From Chthoniobacter flavus (lineage in GTDB: Bacteria > Verrucomicrobiota > Verrucomicrobiia > Chthoniobacterales > Chthoniobacteraceae), in the NCBI GenBank assembly GCA_945861435.1, contig CAMAUX010000008.1:62001-126000 (forward strand): a DNA stretch of 64,000 nucleotides. Reading direction: 5' to 3'. Below are positions 33,701-42,763 of this stretch, piece after piece. A program made the translations under genes and the position numbers. The notes beneath the pieces were generated by a model. It ran no database searches. It was not told where the DNA came from and saw nothing but the letters and a program-made list of their open reading frames with translations. Numbering within the stretch: the stretch's first letter is position 1; each line of letters begins with the position of its first letter.

Positions 33701-33713
33701 ATTACAATGTAAT
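33701..33713. promoter_or_regulatory. Palindrome ATTACAATGTAAT upstream of the pseudopilin cassette
   Basis: A perfect 13-bp palindrome (ATTACA, A, TGTAAT) in an AT-rich island, directly before a promoter-like pair. It lies after the DUF72 stop with no T run, so it reads better as an operator than a terminator. Confidence 0.4.
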
Positions 33714-33741
33714 TGCAAAGTAATGTCCGGTTCGTTAGCCT
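33713..33741 (+). promoter_or_regulatory. Possible promoter of the Verru_Chthon cassette
   Basis: TTGCAA and TAGCCT are separated by exactly 17 bases, and transcription would start about 40 bases before the cassette B start. The -10 match is moderate. Confidence 0.4.
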
Positions 33742-33789
33742 GACTTCTGTGTTCCACACTCAGTTTCCATCGTGAACACGCCCGGTCCC

Positions 33790-34470
33790 ATGTCCCACGC
33801 CATGCTTCCCCTCCCTGCCGTGCCCATCGCGGGCTCCCGCTCCCCCAAGTCGCGCTTCGCCCAGTCGGGCTTCAGCCTCGTCGAGGTGACATTGGCGATT
33901 GGGATTGTCGCCTTTGCGTTTGTGGCCCTCTTTGCCCTGCTGCCGCAGGGGATGAGCCAGTTCCGGCGCACCATGGAGACCACGCTCAGCACGCAGATCG
34001 CCCAGCGGGTGATCACCGATGCGCAGCAGACGGAGTTCGCGAAGCTTATTGACGAGTCGACTGGTGGCGCGAAGGACGTGAAAGACGCGTTTACTTTCCG
34101 GGGGCCCGCGCGCGCCGACCAGCGGCTGCGGTTTTTTGACGAGGACGGCAACGAGGTGCAGGTGCAGGAGGCGCAGGCGCGCGATCCAAGCGCCTTGGAT
34201 GCGGGGCAGCGCCAGAGGATCACGTATTGGGTGAACACCCGCATCATGCCGAAGGCCCCGATGCCTGCGGGCAAAGAGGGGACGGAGGTTCGCTTTTCCA
34301 ATGATCTCGCGCTGGTGACTGTTCAGGTCGCGGTGAATCCCTCCGGCAACCCGATTCCGTTTTCCACGGAGGAGGTCTCCGATGACAAGCAACCCGGGCG
34401 CAATTTGTTCAAGGCGCCCTCATGGATCTCCGTCTCGACCTATTCCTGCCTGATCGCACGCGGCCTATGA
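33790..34470 (+). CDS. Verru_Chthon cassette protein B (type IV pilin-like)
   Basis: About 226 residues. A basic leader ends in RFAQSG, then the prepilin signature FSLVEVTLAIGIVAFAFVA begins: cleavage after Gly, N-methylated Phe, Glu at position 5. This is the pseudopilin N-terminus, and the gene order with the next two genes is that of the Verru_Chthon cassette described from Verrucomicrobium and Chthoniobacter genomes. The soluble part contains long charged stretches. Such cassettes are thought to build a surface or secretion structure; their function is not established. Start candidates are GTG 33772, ATG 33790 and ATG 33802; none has a clear ribosome site. It overlaps the next gene by ATGA. 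Confidence 0.88.
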   Translation: MSHAMLPLPAVPIAGSRSPKSRFAQSGFSLVEVTLAIGIVAFAFVALFALLPQGMSQFRRTMETTLSTQIAQRVITDAQQTEFAKLIDESTGGAKDVKDAFTFRGPARADQRLRFFDEDGNEVQVQEAQARDPSALDAGQRQRITYWVNTRIMPKAPMPAGKEGTEVRFSNDLALVTVQVAVNPSGNPIPFSTEEVSDDKQPGRNLFKAPSWISVSTYSCLIARGL

Positions 34471-35531
34471 AAAAGTTTCCCCTGATGCGGAGGACTGCGG
34501 GTTTCACGTTGGTGGAGTTGCTGGTCTCCACGTCGATCGTCTTGCTGCTGATGCTGATGCTGGTTTCGATGACCGACAGCACCTCCAGGACCTGGCGTTA
34601 CGCCACTCAGAAAATCGAGCAGTTTCAAGGCGCTCGGGTGGGCTTCGAGTCGATGACGCGCCGGCTCAGCCAGGCGACCCTCAACACCTATTGGGCGGTG
34701 GATTCGCGTCTGGTGGCGAAGAATCAGGTGCCGGACCGTTATGTGCGCTGCTCGGAACTGCGCTTCGTCTTGGGGCCGATGGAAAAGGTGCTGGCCGGCT
34801 CCCCTTTGCAGGGCGGCAGTTACCGCACGCACGGGGTGTTCTTTCAGGCACCCATGGGGTTTGTGGATGACAAGGTGAACTACGGCGGCCTCAACAACCT
34901 CGTGAACGCTTGGGGTTACTTTTTGGAAGTCGGTCAGGATGGGAATCCGGTGCCCCCTTTTCTCGAGGGCACGGTGAAGAAGCGCTGGCGCTCGAGGCTC
35001 AAGGAGTTCATGCAGCCCAGTGAGAAGATGGCGGTGTACAAGTATCAGGATAACGGGAAGTGGTACACGGAGCCGCTCTCGGAAAAGGCGCCTCCCGTGC
35101 GCACGCTCGCCGAGAATATCGTGGCCCTCGTGCTGGTTCCGAAGCTCGCCCCGGACGATGCTGCAGCGCGTGCCGGCAAGGTCCTTACCAAGGACTTCTA
35201 CTACAACACCCTGCTGGAGGCGGAGGACGAGGAGATCGACTCGCGCCACCAACTGCCTCCCCTCGTGCAGGTGACGATGGTCGCCATCGATGAGGCTTCC
35301 GCGCGCTCCCTCGAAGAGCGCTTCGCTCAGCGTCCGAATCTGGGAGTCGATGTGGACGGCCTTTTCAAGGAGGTGGCCAAGCTGCAGCGCTCAACGGACG
35401 GGGTGCCGGGCGATATCGATGAACTCGAACGCAGACTCGCTGCGCTGAAGGTCAGCTACCGCGTCTTCTCCTCCAACGTCATCATCCGCGCGGCCAAGTG
35501 GGGGAGCGAGGCTCAGGACGCCACCCCCTAG
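34467..35531 (+). CDS. Verru_Chthon cassette protein C (type IV pilin-like)
   Basis: A 354-residue protein. The leader MKKFPLMRRTAG is followed by FTLVELLVSTSIVLLLMLML, a canonical prepilin signature with Glu5. The remainder includes RTWRYATQKIEQFQGARVG and a tail ending in VFSSNVIIRAAKWG, resembling PulJ/GspJ-type minor pseudopilins. The start is fixed by the ATGA overlap with the stop of gene B, so the pair is translationally coupled. Confidence 0.9.
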   Translation: MKKFPLMRRTAGFTLVELLVSTSIVLLLMLMLVSMTDSTSRTWRYATQKIEQFQGARVGFESMTRRLSQATLNTYWAVDSRLVAKNQVPDRYVRCSELRFVLGPMEKVLAGSPLQGGSYRTHGVFFQAPMGFVDDKVNYGGLNNLVNAWGYFLEVGQDGNPVPPFLEGTVKKRWRSRLKEFMQPSEKMAVYKYQDNGKWYTEPLSEKAPPVRTLAENIVALVLVPKLAPDDAAARAGKVLTKDFYYNTLLEAEDEEIDSRHQLPPLVQVTMVAIDEASARSLEERFAQRPNLGVDVDGLFKEVAKLQRSTDGVPGDIDELERRLAALKVSYRVFSSNVIIRAAKWGSEAQDATP

Positions 35532-35609
35532 AGCTGAGAGTCCTCTGTCGCAGCACCTCCCCTCGTTTCTCTTTCCACCCATCCCCCTCGAACCCTTCGG
35601 AGCATCCCC

Positions 35610-38600
35610 ATGAAAAACATCGTCCCTCGCCGCGGCGTGGCCTTGGTCATCGTGCTAGCGTTCCTCGTGCTGTTGTCAGCGCTGGTGATTGCCTTCTTTT
35701 CCAGCGTCAGCACCGAGTTCAGTGCGAGCAAGAGTTTCGCCGACGGGGTGACGACACGGCAGCTGGCGGATTCGGCTGTGAACCTAGTGATGGGCCAGAT
35801 TCAGGAGGCGGCCACCCGTGAGGACGCTGCATGGGCCTCGCAGCCCGGTCTCGTGCGGGTCTACGACAACACGGGGCAGGCCGACAGCTTCTTTAAGCTG
35901 TATTCCTCCGACCAGATGGTGCTCGACCGGCAGCAGATCCGGGACAGCGGTTATGACCCCTCCAAGGACGTGCCCATCCAGTGGTGGCAGAAGCCCGGGC
36001 TCTGCGTAGACCTCAATCAGCCGGTGAAGTCTGTCAACCCAGACCCGACCTCCAGCGAAAAGTGGGTCTACCGTTATCCGGTGCTGGATCCTGGCTTTGC
36101 GGAGTCCTTTCTGAAGAAAAAAGGGGCTGCGATGGCGGATCTGGTGGAGGGGTTCACGATCGACACCCAAGAGGCCATCGCGAGCGGGGCGACGACCGCA
36201 GCCCGGCTCTCCTCCATGGAGGCCGAGGAGGTCTACGGGCAGATGCCCGTGCGCTGGCTTTATGTGCTCAAGGACGGCACAATCACCGCCCCCAACGGGG
36301 ATGCGAGCGGGACTTCCGTCAATTGGAAACCCTCCACGCCCAAGGCCCTGTTGCCCAGCAGGGAGAACCCGATCGTGGGCCGCATCGCCTTCTGGGCCGA
36401 TGACGAGTGTTCGAAGGTCAACATCAACACCGCGGGTGGCTTTTCGATGAAGGACGTCAAGTACAAGTCCATGGACTATGCCGGCTCCTATTGGGACACG
36501 CCACGCATGTACAGTCAGTTTGACCGCGGCAACATCGAGACCGATGGCGAAAAGCCCAACCCGGGCTGGGTCAAGTCCTGGGGGACATCCGGGGCGACTG
36601 GCTTCTCCGCGCTGGGGGCGGGACTCGCCATCTCCCAACCGCTGAACGGCGAGTTCCAGCGCTATGCCGGGCATCCTGCCACCACCTCCCTCGGGGTGAT
36701 CTTCAAAAACTTCCTCACCTCCGACCAACTCTACTCGTTGAGCCCCCGTCTGCTGGGCGAGGTGGTGGACAGCACCAAGCCCGCCGGTTCCATCGACACC
36801 TCTCCTCTCACCTCCAAGGGGGGCACGGCGCGGCACCTGCCCTCCGGGACTGCGGGGATCGCAGCAGAACTCACGGCGGAGCCTGTGGTGCGCAAAGCGG
36901 GACGCCTCTACGGATCGGTGGACGAGTTGCTCTTTGCCGAATGCAAGTACCTCACGGAAACCGACCCCACCACCGGTGCGCTTCGGTACAAGTTCAAGTT
37001 GAACGACACCGGTTCCGTCATGGAGGCGATCAAGGATGACACCACCTTTCTCGAGGACGGCCAGCGCAATGCCAGCGATGCACTCATTGGTGCGACCAAG
37101 GTGGTCACCCCGGATCTGCTGGAGAAAACGCGCTTCTTCCTCACCGCAAACAACCGTTCGCCCGACCTCAACCTGTACGGCCGTCCCCGCATCTCCCTCT
37201 GGCCTCAGAACTTCGACGCCCAGTGGCGCACCCCCAGCGATCGGCTCCTGGCCTTCTGCTCCACCGTGGGCAAGGGCACGGATGCCAAGGAGTTCTATTT
37301 CCAGCGCTCCAACCCCTATTCGACAAAATTCGACTACAGCGGCATCGGGCGCAACACGGACTTGTTCAAGTATCTTCAGGACACCACCTCCAAGGCTATC
37401 CCGGGCTTCGGGAATTCCTTCGCAATCAAGTACGCAGCCAGCGAGCGCGACCAGATCCTCACGGAGATGGTCGATTACCTGCGCACCGTCAACCTGCGCG
37501 ATTCCACTCAGGACCGCCGCATGGACAAGGAGGATCCCACCAACAAGAACAAGTACAAGTATGCGCCCGCGGGTCTCGTGGTGCCCCTTCAAGTCAAGAG
37601 CACCAGCGGGGGCGGTGCCGCCCGGGTCGTCGGCGGTTTCGGCCGTTTCCCGGTCATCTCTGAAGCGGCTTTGGTGCTCTACCATGCGGGCTACAAAGGC
37701 GCCTACAAGATCCCTCCGGGCAACCCGGGCGCCGGCACCGTGGTGAAAGACCAACTCTACAAGACCCTCGATGGGTTGGACCGGGATTTTCTCAACGACG
37801 CATTCTGGGCAACCGGCCCCGGCATCTGGCCTCCGGTGCCCCGCACAGGGCGTCCGATCCCCGTGCAGTTCATCGGCCCCGGGCCCGATGCCAAGGCTGG
37901 CACGCCAGACGATGTGTACGCTCCGGTGACTGTCACCCACAATCTGGTGCGTGCGTTTTTGGTTTTTGAATTTTTCAACCCCATGCAGGGCTACGCGCCC
38001 GTGGGCATGAGCAATCAGGTCATCGATTCCTCCAGCAGTAAAAGGGACTGCATCCAGATCGCGGTCAGAGGCATGGATGGCTTCGCTTACAGTGGCAAGA
38101 GCCTTGGATTTCCGGCGAGCGGCACGGAAAGCATGTATATCACCTCGGGTGGCACCTGGAGCGGTCGTAACTCCGGAGGGGCGGAGGGGTTCACCCATCT
38201 CTTTCTCGCCAAGACTCCCAGCATCGTCGCCAAGAGTGGAGAGATGCCAGGTGGGGCGACGCCTGTGACCTATCAGTTTCAGAGCGCTGATCTTCAAACC
38301 AACGCCGTGGCCGTCCCCATCCCACCTTACTCAGATCGATTCAACCCGACGACCGGTGAACTCGATTACGGCAAGGCGGCGCTCCAAGGAGCGAAGCTGA
38401 CAGTCGACGTCCAGATCAAGGCGCTCGGTGCCAAGAGCGGCACCACCATTCGCACCTACAACCTCGCCTTCCCAGACGACCCCCTCTGCCCGGTGCCCAC
38501 GGACGAAGTTTGGTTGAGCGGTTCCTCCCACGGCACCTGGCTCGCCAACGCATCAGGTACGAAATTAGCGCCGGACCCGGGTGGCCTGAAGTATTACCGC

Positions 38601-40364
38601 CCGCCGCTCGCCGAACCTTCGATCAAACCCGGCGACACCACTCCTGCGACTTGGGCCTGCGAGAGGATGAAGGCCGGCGGGGCTGCTGCGGCTTCAGACT
38701 TCCTCGATCCTTCAGCGGTGAAGAGTCTGGCTGGGCGCATCGGTTGGTTGATGGCAAGCGGCCAGTATTCGGCGGATTCGATGGATGGGAACTTCAGGAG
38801 CGGCGGCAGATCGCGTTCCATCCTTCAGCCGGGCGACACGGTGCGCAGTTTGGTCTACGGCGGCACGCCCCTGACCAGCGGCGATTTCCGTCAGGTGGCC
38901 CTCGGCGACGATACCGGCTACACCAAGGCGCCCGGCTACGGCACCGCGGCTGTGCGTCAGGCGCAGACCCTGCGCAGGGCGGATGGCAGCGTCTACTTCG
39001 ACGGTTACTGCTCCCCGCCTTTCGGCAAAAAGGATGGGCGAGGCTGGGACGCCGCTTCCGTCAATACCTCGCCTGAGTTCAAGGTACGCAAGGTGACCAC
39101 CAGTTTTGGCAACCTCGCTTCCGGATTGGGAGGCGGCGTCTTCTATCCTAGCGACAAGGCCGCCGACATCCCCTACCTGAACAAGCCCGACGGCCGTCGC
39201 AACATCGATGGCCCTGCGGACTTCGATACGGGGCTCGGCATCCTCCCCGACGGCGCCTACACCGGCAAGGCGGACGAGGGCAATCAGGCCCTGCGCTGGT
39301 GGGATAGCTGGAATAAAAAGTGGGTGTACGTCTATCCGTACTTCGACTGGAGCTACGCGGAGGGTTTCGAGACCTTCTTCTCCCCAAACAGACAGGTTCC
39401 TTCCGCGGTCGCTTTCGGTTCCCTTTCCGCGGGGCATCAGGACTGGCGCACCCTCTGTTTCTCGCCTAATCCCGCCGCCGATGCGCGCCATAGCGGCAAT
39501 TCCGTGGAACCCAAGGACCACCTGCTTCTGGACCTTTTCAACATGCCCATCGTGGAGCCGTACGCGATCAGCGAGCCCTTCTCCACCGCGGGCCGGGTGA
39601 ACATCAACTACCCCATCGCACCCTTCGGTTGGATCAAGCGCAGCACAGCCATGTGCGCCGCTCTCCAGGCCGTGCGCGTCCCCGCCCTTCCCATCAAGCG
39701 CTCGACCACTGGCACGAAATACGAGACGAGCATCTACAAGACCGGCGAGAACGGTGCCCCCACCCCCTACAACTATCGGCGCACCTGCAACCGCGAGGAG
39801 ACCATCAACAGCATGGACAAGTTCTTCGGGGAGTACTCCGCACAGAGTCCGGAGAAGGGCTTCTTCCGCTCGGCCTCGCAGATCTGCGAGCAGTACCTCT
39901 ATCCCGACGCCCTCAGCGGAGAGAAGCAGGTGATGGCCAGCCCTGCCGCCAAAACCCGACTCGCCGCCGATGCCGCCGTGAGGAAGTTCTGGCAGACCCA
40001 GCAGCTCACCGGGGACAACCTCCGCGAGAAACCCTACGCCGACCTTTACCCAAGGCTCACCACCAAATCGAACACGTTCACGGTTCACATGTGCGTGCAG
40101 ACCCTTCGCAAACGCCCGCTCGTGGGCAACAACTCGGAACTCCATCACCAGCGCTGGGAGGAGGGCAAGGATCTCGTCACCGCTGAATTCCGCGGCTCCG
40201 CGGTCATCGAGCGCTACCTCAATCCTCAGGACCGGCGCTTCAGCAAGACCGACAAGGTCACCGTGGAGCGCAACGATTACATCGATCCCACCGCCACTAC
40301 GGGGCCCTCGCTCGAAAACGCCTACCGCTTCCGCGTCATCAGCACCAAGCGCTTCCTGCCCTGA
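35610..40364 (+). CDS. Verru_Chthon cassette protein A (large GspK-like protein)
   Basis: A 1,584-residue protein with one N-terminal membrane segment (about 9-31, RGVALVIVLAFLVLLSALVI) followed by STEFSASKSFADGVTTRQLA. This start resembles GspK/PilX-type components that lack a typical prepilin Glu5. The long outer part is rich in Gly, Thr, Ser and Pro, contains WADDECSKVNINTAGGFSM (a stretch typical of cassette protein A) and a matching GRVNINYPIAPFG late in the sequence, and has no second membrane span. It would cap or decorate a pseudopilus. It lies 78 bases after gene C in the same transcript. No cassette protein D was found in the window. Confidence 0.9.
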   Translation: MKNIVPRRGVALVIVLAFLVLLSALVIAFFSSVSTEFSASKSFADGVTTRQLADSAVNLVMGQIQEAATREDAAWASQPGLVRVYDNTGQADSFFKLYSSDQMVLDRQQIRDSGYDPSKDVPIQWWQKPGLCVDLNQPVKSVNPDPTSSEKWVYRYPVLDPGFAESFLKKKGAAMADLVEGFTIDTQEAIASGATTAARLSSMEAEEVYGQMPVRWLYVLKDGTITAPNGDASGTSVNWKPSTPKALLPSRENPIVGRIAFWADDECSKVNINTAGGFSMKDVKYKSMDYAGSYWDTPRMYSQFDRGNIETDGEKPNPGWVKSWGTSGATGFSALGAGLAISQPLNGEFQRYAGHPATTSLGVIFKNFLTSDQLYSLSPRLLGEVVDSTKPAGSIDTSPLTSKGGTARHLPSGTAGIAAELTAEPVVRKAGRLYGSVDELLFAECKYLTETDPTTGALRYKFKLNDTGSVMEAIKDDTTFLEDGQRNASDALIGATKVVTPDLLEKTRFFLTANNRSPDLNLYGRPRISLWPQNFDAQWRTPSDRLLAFCSTVGKGTDAKEFYFQRSNPYSTKFDYSGIGRNTDLFKYLQDTTSKAIPGFGNSFAIKYAASERDQILTEMVDYLRTVNLRDSTQDRRMDKEDPTNKNKYKYAPAGLVVPLQVKSTSGGGAARVVGGFGRFPVISEAALVLYHAGYKGAYKIPPGNPGAGTVVKDQLYKTLDGLDRDFLNDAFWATGPGIWPPVPRTGRPIPVQFIGPGPDAKAGTPDDVYAPVTVTHNLVRAFLVFEFFNPMQGYAPVGMSNQVIDSSSSKRDCIQIAVRGMDGFAYSGKSLGFPASGTESMYITSGGTWSGRNSGGAEGFTHLFLAKTPSIVAKSGEMPGGATPVTYQFQSADLQTNAVAVPIPPYSDRFNPTTGELDYGKAALQGAKLTVDVQIKALGAKSGTTIRTYNLAFPDDPLCPVPTDEVWLSGSSHGTWLANASGTKLAPDPGGLKYYRPPLAEPSIKPGDTTPATWACERMKAGGAAAASDFLDPSAVKSLAGRIGWLMASGQYSADSMDGNFRSGGRSRSILQPGDTVRSLVYGGTPLTSGDFRQVALGDDTGYTKAPGYGTAAVRQAQTLRRADGSVYFDGYCSPPFGKKDGRGWDAASVNTSPEFKVRKVTTSFGNLASGLGGGVFYPSDKAADIPYLNKPDGRRNIDGPADFDTGLGILPDGAYTGKADEGNQALRWWDSWNKKWVYVYPYFDWSYAEGFETFFSPNRQVPSAVAFGSLSAGHQDWRTLCFSPNPAADARHSGNSVEPKDHLLLDLFNMPIVEPYAISEPFSTAGRVNINYPIAPFGWIKRSTAMCAALQAVRVPALPIKRSTTGTKYETSIYKTGENGAPTPYNYRRTCNREETINSMDKFFGEYSAQSPEKGFFRSASQICEQYLYPDALSGEKQVMASPAAKTRLAADAAVRKFWQTQQLTGDNLREKPYADLYPRLTTKSNTFTVHMCVQTLRKRPLVGNNSELHHQRWEEGKDLVTAEFRGSAVIERYLNPQDRRFSKTDKVTVERNDYIDPTATTGPSLENAYRFRVISTKRFLP

Positions 40365-40524
40365 GTTTGGACAGACGCGATTCCATGCCCCTCGCACATT
40401 CTGCAATGGCGGGCCGCGGTCATGAGCTCGCGAGGCGGGAGCGAGCAGGGGAGGTGCCGTGCACTTCAGGGATGACCTCTGCGCGCAGGCCGTGCATGCT
40501 GGCCACGGGCGCACGCGCGCTCCC

Positions 40525-41082
40525 ATGATGCTGCCTCGGGAAGAAATCAACTCCACCCTCCTCCTCGCGCGCCTCCGCCTTCTTGCCTACCTGCGCGTGA
40601 TCACCGGCAGTGGCCCTCTCAGCGAGGAACTCTTCCATGCCGTCTGTGGCGACGCCTTCCAGGATACCGGCGGATTCGACTCCCCCGAGCACCTCCTGAA
40701 CTGGGCGCGTCTCGCAGCGCTCAACAGGGGAATGGAGGCCGTGCGCCAACGCGATGGCTCTTACCGCGGCTTGAGCCTTGAGGTCCTCTCCGCGCTCGGG
40801 AGCGAGTGGATGGAGAGTGCCTCATGGACCGGTGCCGAGGGGCTCGAGGCGCTCACCCGCTGTCACGGCGCCCTGGCTCCCGGTCACCGGGATGCCTTGC
40901 GCAGGCTCCACGGCGAGCAAACGCAGCCCGCCCCACAGGACGCGATCGACGCCAACGGCATGCAGTCCGTCCCGCGCGCTCCAGCCGTGATTCCTTCAAG
41001 GCCCGCCCCCTGGGGCCCCGTTCTGGTGCGCGTTCATCTGAGCCTCATCCGCTGCGTGCAACGCAAACTCGAGGAGGCGTGA
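40525..41082 (+). CDS. ECF-like sigma factor, Rhodopirellula/Verrucomicrobium type, degenerate
   Basis: About 185 residues. Region 2-like sequence is present: ELFHAVCGDAFQDTGGFDSP and LNWARLAALNRGMEAVRQRD, which follows the helix where group members recognise -10 DNA. The second half keeps a region 4 shape (LEALTRCHGALAPGHRDALR, ending HLSLIRCVQRKL), but its helix-turn-helix section is Pro-rich and eroded (SVPRAPAVIPSRPAPWG), so -35 recognition is doubtful. A FecR/LamG gene follows two bases after the stop, the usual partner arrangement in this phylum. An ATG at 40528 or a GTG at 40459 are other possible starts. Placed right after the cassette, it may control it. Confidence 0.7.
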   Translation: MMLPREEINSTLLLARLRLLAYLRVITGSGPLSEELFHAVCGDAFQDTGGFDSPEHLLNWARLAALNRGMEAVRQRDGSYRGLSLEVLSALGSEWMESASWTGAEGLEALTRCHGALAPGHRDALRRLHGEQTQPAPQDAIDANGMQSVPRAPAVIPSRPAPWGPVLVRVHLSLIRCVQRKLEEA

Positions 41083-41084
41083 TC

Positions 41085-42674
41085 ATGAACGTGGATTCCC
41101 TGGGCGATGCAGATCCGCAGAGCGTCGAGTTCCTCGTGAAGATGGGGGCCGCTCTCCGGGGCGAGTTGGGTGAGGAACAGATGCAGGCCCTCGAACGCGA
41201 ACTCCTCGCATCACCGCAGCGCAGGAAGCTTTTCACCGAAGTGCAGGTAATGGGCCAGTGCCTCACGGAGGTGCTCCGGCGGCAGGCTTTCCGTGGCCAG
41301 ATGCTGGGTGCGCCCGCAGCCCCTCCAATCCACGAGGAAGAGGAGAGCGCCCCTCATATCATCGAGCTGCCTCCGCCCGTCCTCGGGAAACCTGCGCCCG
41401 CCCCGCGATCCCGTCTGGCGCTGGTGGGAGTGGCTCTGGTGCTCGGATGCGCGCTTGCTCTTGGATTCTGGTGGACGCGCCCGGCGGCCGGGAGCGCGGC
41501 GGCGGCTTCCGTGCTCAGCAGCGGGTCGGCGCCAAAAGGGGGCATCCTCTCCACCGATCAGACGTTGGGTCTCGAGTCCGGGGTGGCTCGCGTGGAGTTT
41601 GTGGGCGGCGCCCGTGTGTGGGTGAAGGCGCCGGTCCAGTTGGTTGCGCGCGGTCCCGCCTCGGGAGCGTGCAGTGAAGGGACTTTGCGCGTGGAAACAC
41701 CCGCCTCGGCAGGCTCCTTTGAACTCTCGCTGCCCCAGGGCCGGCTTTTGTTAAATGGCGGTGTCGCCGCCGTGGACGCGGGTGAGCGCCAGAGTCGCGT
41801 TCAGCTTCTGGAAGGAACGGCGCAGTGGCTGCAGGAGGGACAACCCGGGATGGTGTTGGAGCCGGGCAACGCCGTTTCGTTGACGCGCGAGGCTCCGCGC
41901 CGCTTCGAGGGTGCCGTGTCGGGCCCTTCTCCGCACGAAGTCGACTCCGCGTTGGAGGCACGCGCGCGCGCCCGTTACGAGGTGTGGCGGGCCGGTTCCT
42001 TTCTCCGGGACGAGGACCCGGCACTGGCTCTCCATCTGGATTTCGAGGCGTGGCCGGGCGCGCTCCTGCAGCATCCTATTGCCCTTCCGCAGGGGGCTCC
42101 CGCGCTGCGTCTGCGCGAGTTGCAAGTGCAGGGTTGCATTCGCACCCAGGGCCGCTGGCTCGCGAAGGGCGCGCTCGAATTCACGCGCCCCGTCGACCGA
42201 CTCCGTCTCGTGATGGAGGGCGGATGCGCCTCGCTCACCCTTTCCGCATGGGTGCGTTTCGCCGCTCCAGGGGCATGGGCCCAGCCCCTTCTTGTCTCGC
42301 AGGCACAGGATGCAGGTTCGCTGCAGTGGACACTCACCCGGTCCGGAACACTCTGCCTTGAGGCCGAGGGGCTGGGAACTTTTGAAAGTGCGGCCTGCGT
42401 GACTCCCGCAGACACCGGCCGCTGGATGCATGTGGCCGTCACACTCGACGCTGCAGAGCGCCGGGTGCGTCATTTCCTGGACGGCCGCGAAGTGGGGCGC
42501 AGCGTGATGTACCGCACCGCGCTTCTGCAACCCGGTGTCGCCCATGTCGGCAACACCATGCGCCCCGAATCCGCAACGCGCCCTTTCTCAGGCGCGATGG
42601 ACGAATTCCTTTTCCACACCCGCGCCCTCAATCCCACCGAGGTGAGGGAGCTCTTCTCCGTCGGAGAACCCTGA
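41085..42674 (+). CDS. FecR-like membrane protein with C-terminal LamG domain
   Basis: A 529-residue protein. The cytoplasmic N-terminus (about 1-100) has the short helical pattern LLASPQRRKLFTEVQ of anti-sigma-like regions. One membrane span lies at about 107-128 (LALVGVALVLGCALALGFWW). Outside, a FecR-like segment (about 150-270, with SGVARVEFVGGARVWVKAP and VQLLEGTAQWLQEG) precedes a LamG/concanavalin-type domain (about 375-525, with LTLSAWVRFAAPG, MHVAVTLDAAERRVRHFLDG and FSGAMDEFLFHTRALN). A GGAGG ribosome site sits just before the ATG. The usual reading is that it senses an outer ligand and controls the sigma factor encoded two bases upstream. Confidence 0.82.
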   Translation: MNVDSLGDADPQSVEFLVKMGAALRGELGEEQMQALERELLASPQRRKLFTEVQVMGQCLTEVLRRQAFRGQMLGAPAAPPIHEEEESAPHIIELPPPVLGKPAPAPRSRLALVGVALVLGCALALGFWWTRPAAGSAAAASVLSSGSAPKGGILSTDQTLGLESGVARVEFVGGARVWVKAPVQLVARGPASGACSEGTLRVETPASAGSFELSLPQGRLLLNGGVAAVDAGERQSRVQLLEGTAQWLQEGQPGMVLEPGNAVSLTREAPRRFEGAVSGPSPHEVDSALEARARARYEVWRAGSFLRDEDPALALHLDFEAWPGALLQHPIALPQGAPALRLRELQVQGCIRTQGRWLAKGALEFTRPVDRLRLVMEGGCASLTLSAWVRFAAPGAWAQPLLVSQAQDAGSLQWTLTRSGTLCLEAEGLGTFESAACVTPADTGRWMHVAVTLDAAERRVRHFLDGREVGRSVMYRTALLQPGVAHVGNTMRPESATRPFSGAMDEFLFHTRALNPTEVRELFSVGEP

Positions 42675-42763
42675 AGAGCTCCCGCCACGGCGTCTGGATC
42701 GCCGATGGGACAGGCCGTCCCGCTTTCGCGACGGGCCCCTCCAATGACGGCTCCATGAGCCGC

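Noticed and set aside
35784-38297. 837-codon minus-strand frame opposite cassette protein A
   Set aside because: No start signal or motif; the plus frame has the membrane segment and family phrases.
42675-42763. Possible terminator hairpin between the FecR/LamG and ThuA genes
   Set aside because: A GC-rich fold can be drawn around 42705-42735, but no T run follows on either strand.
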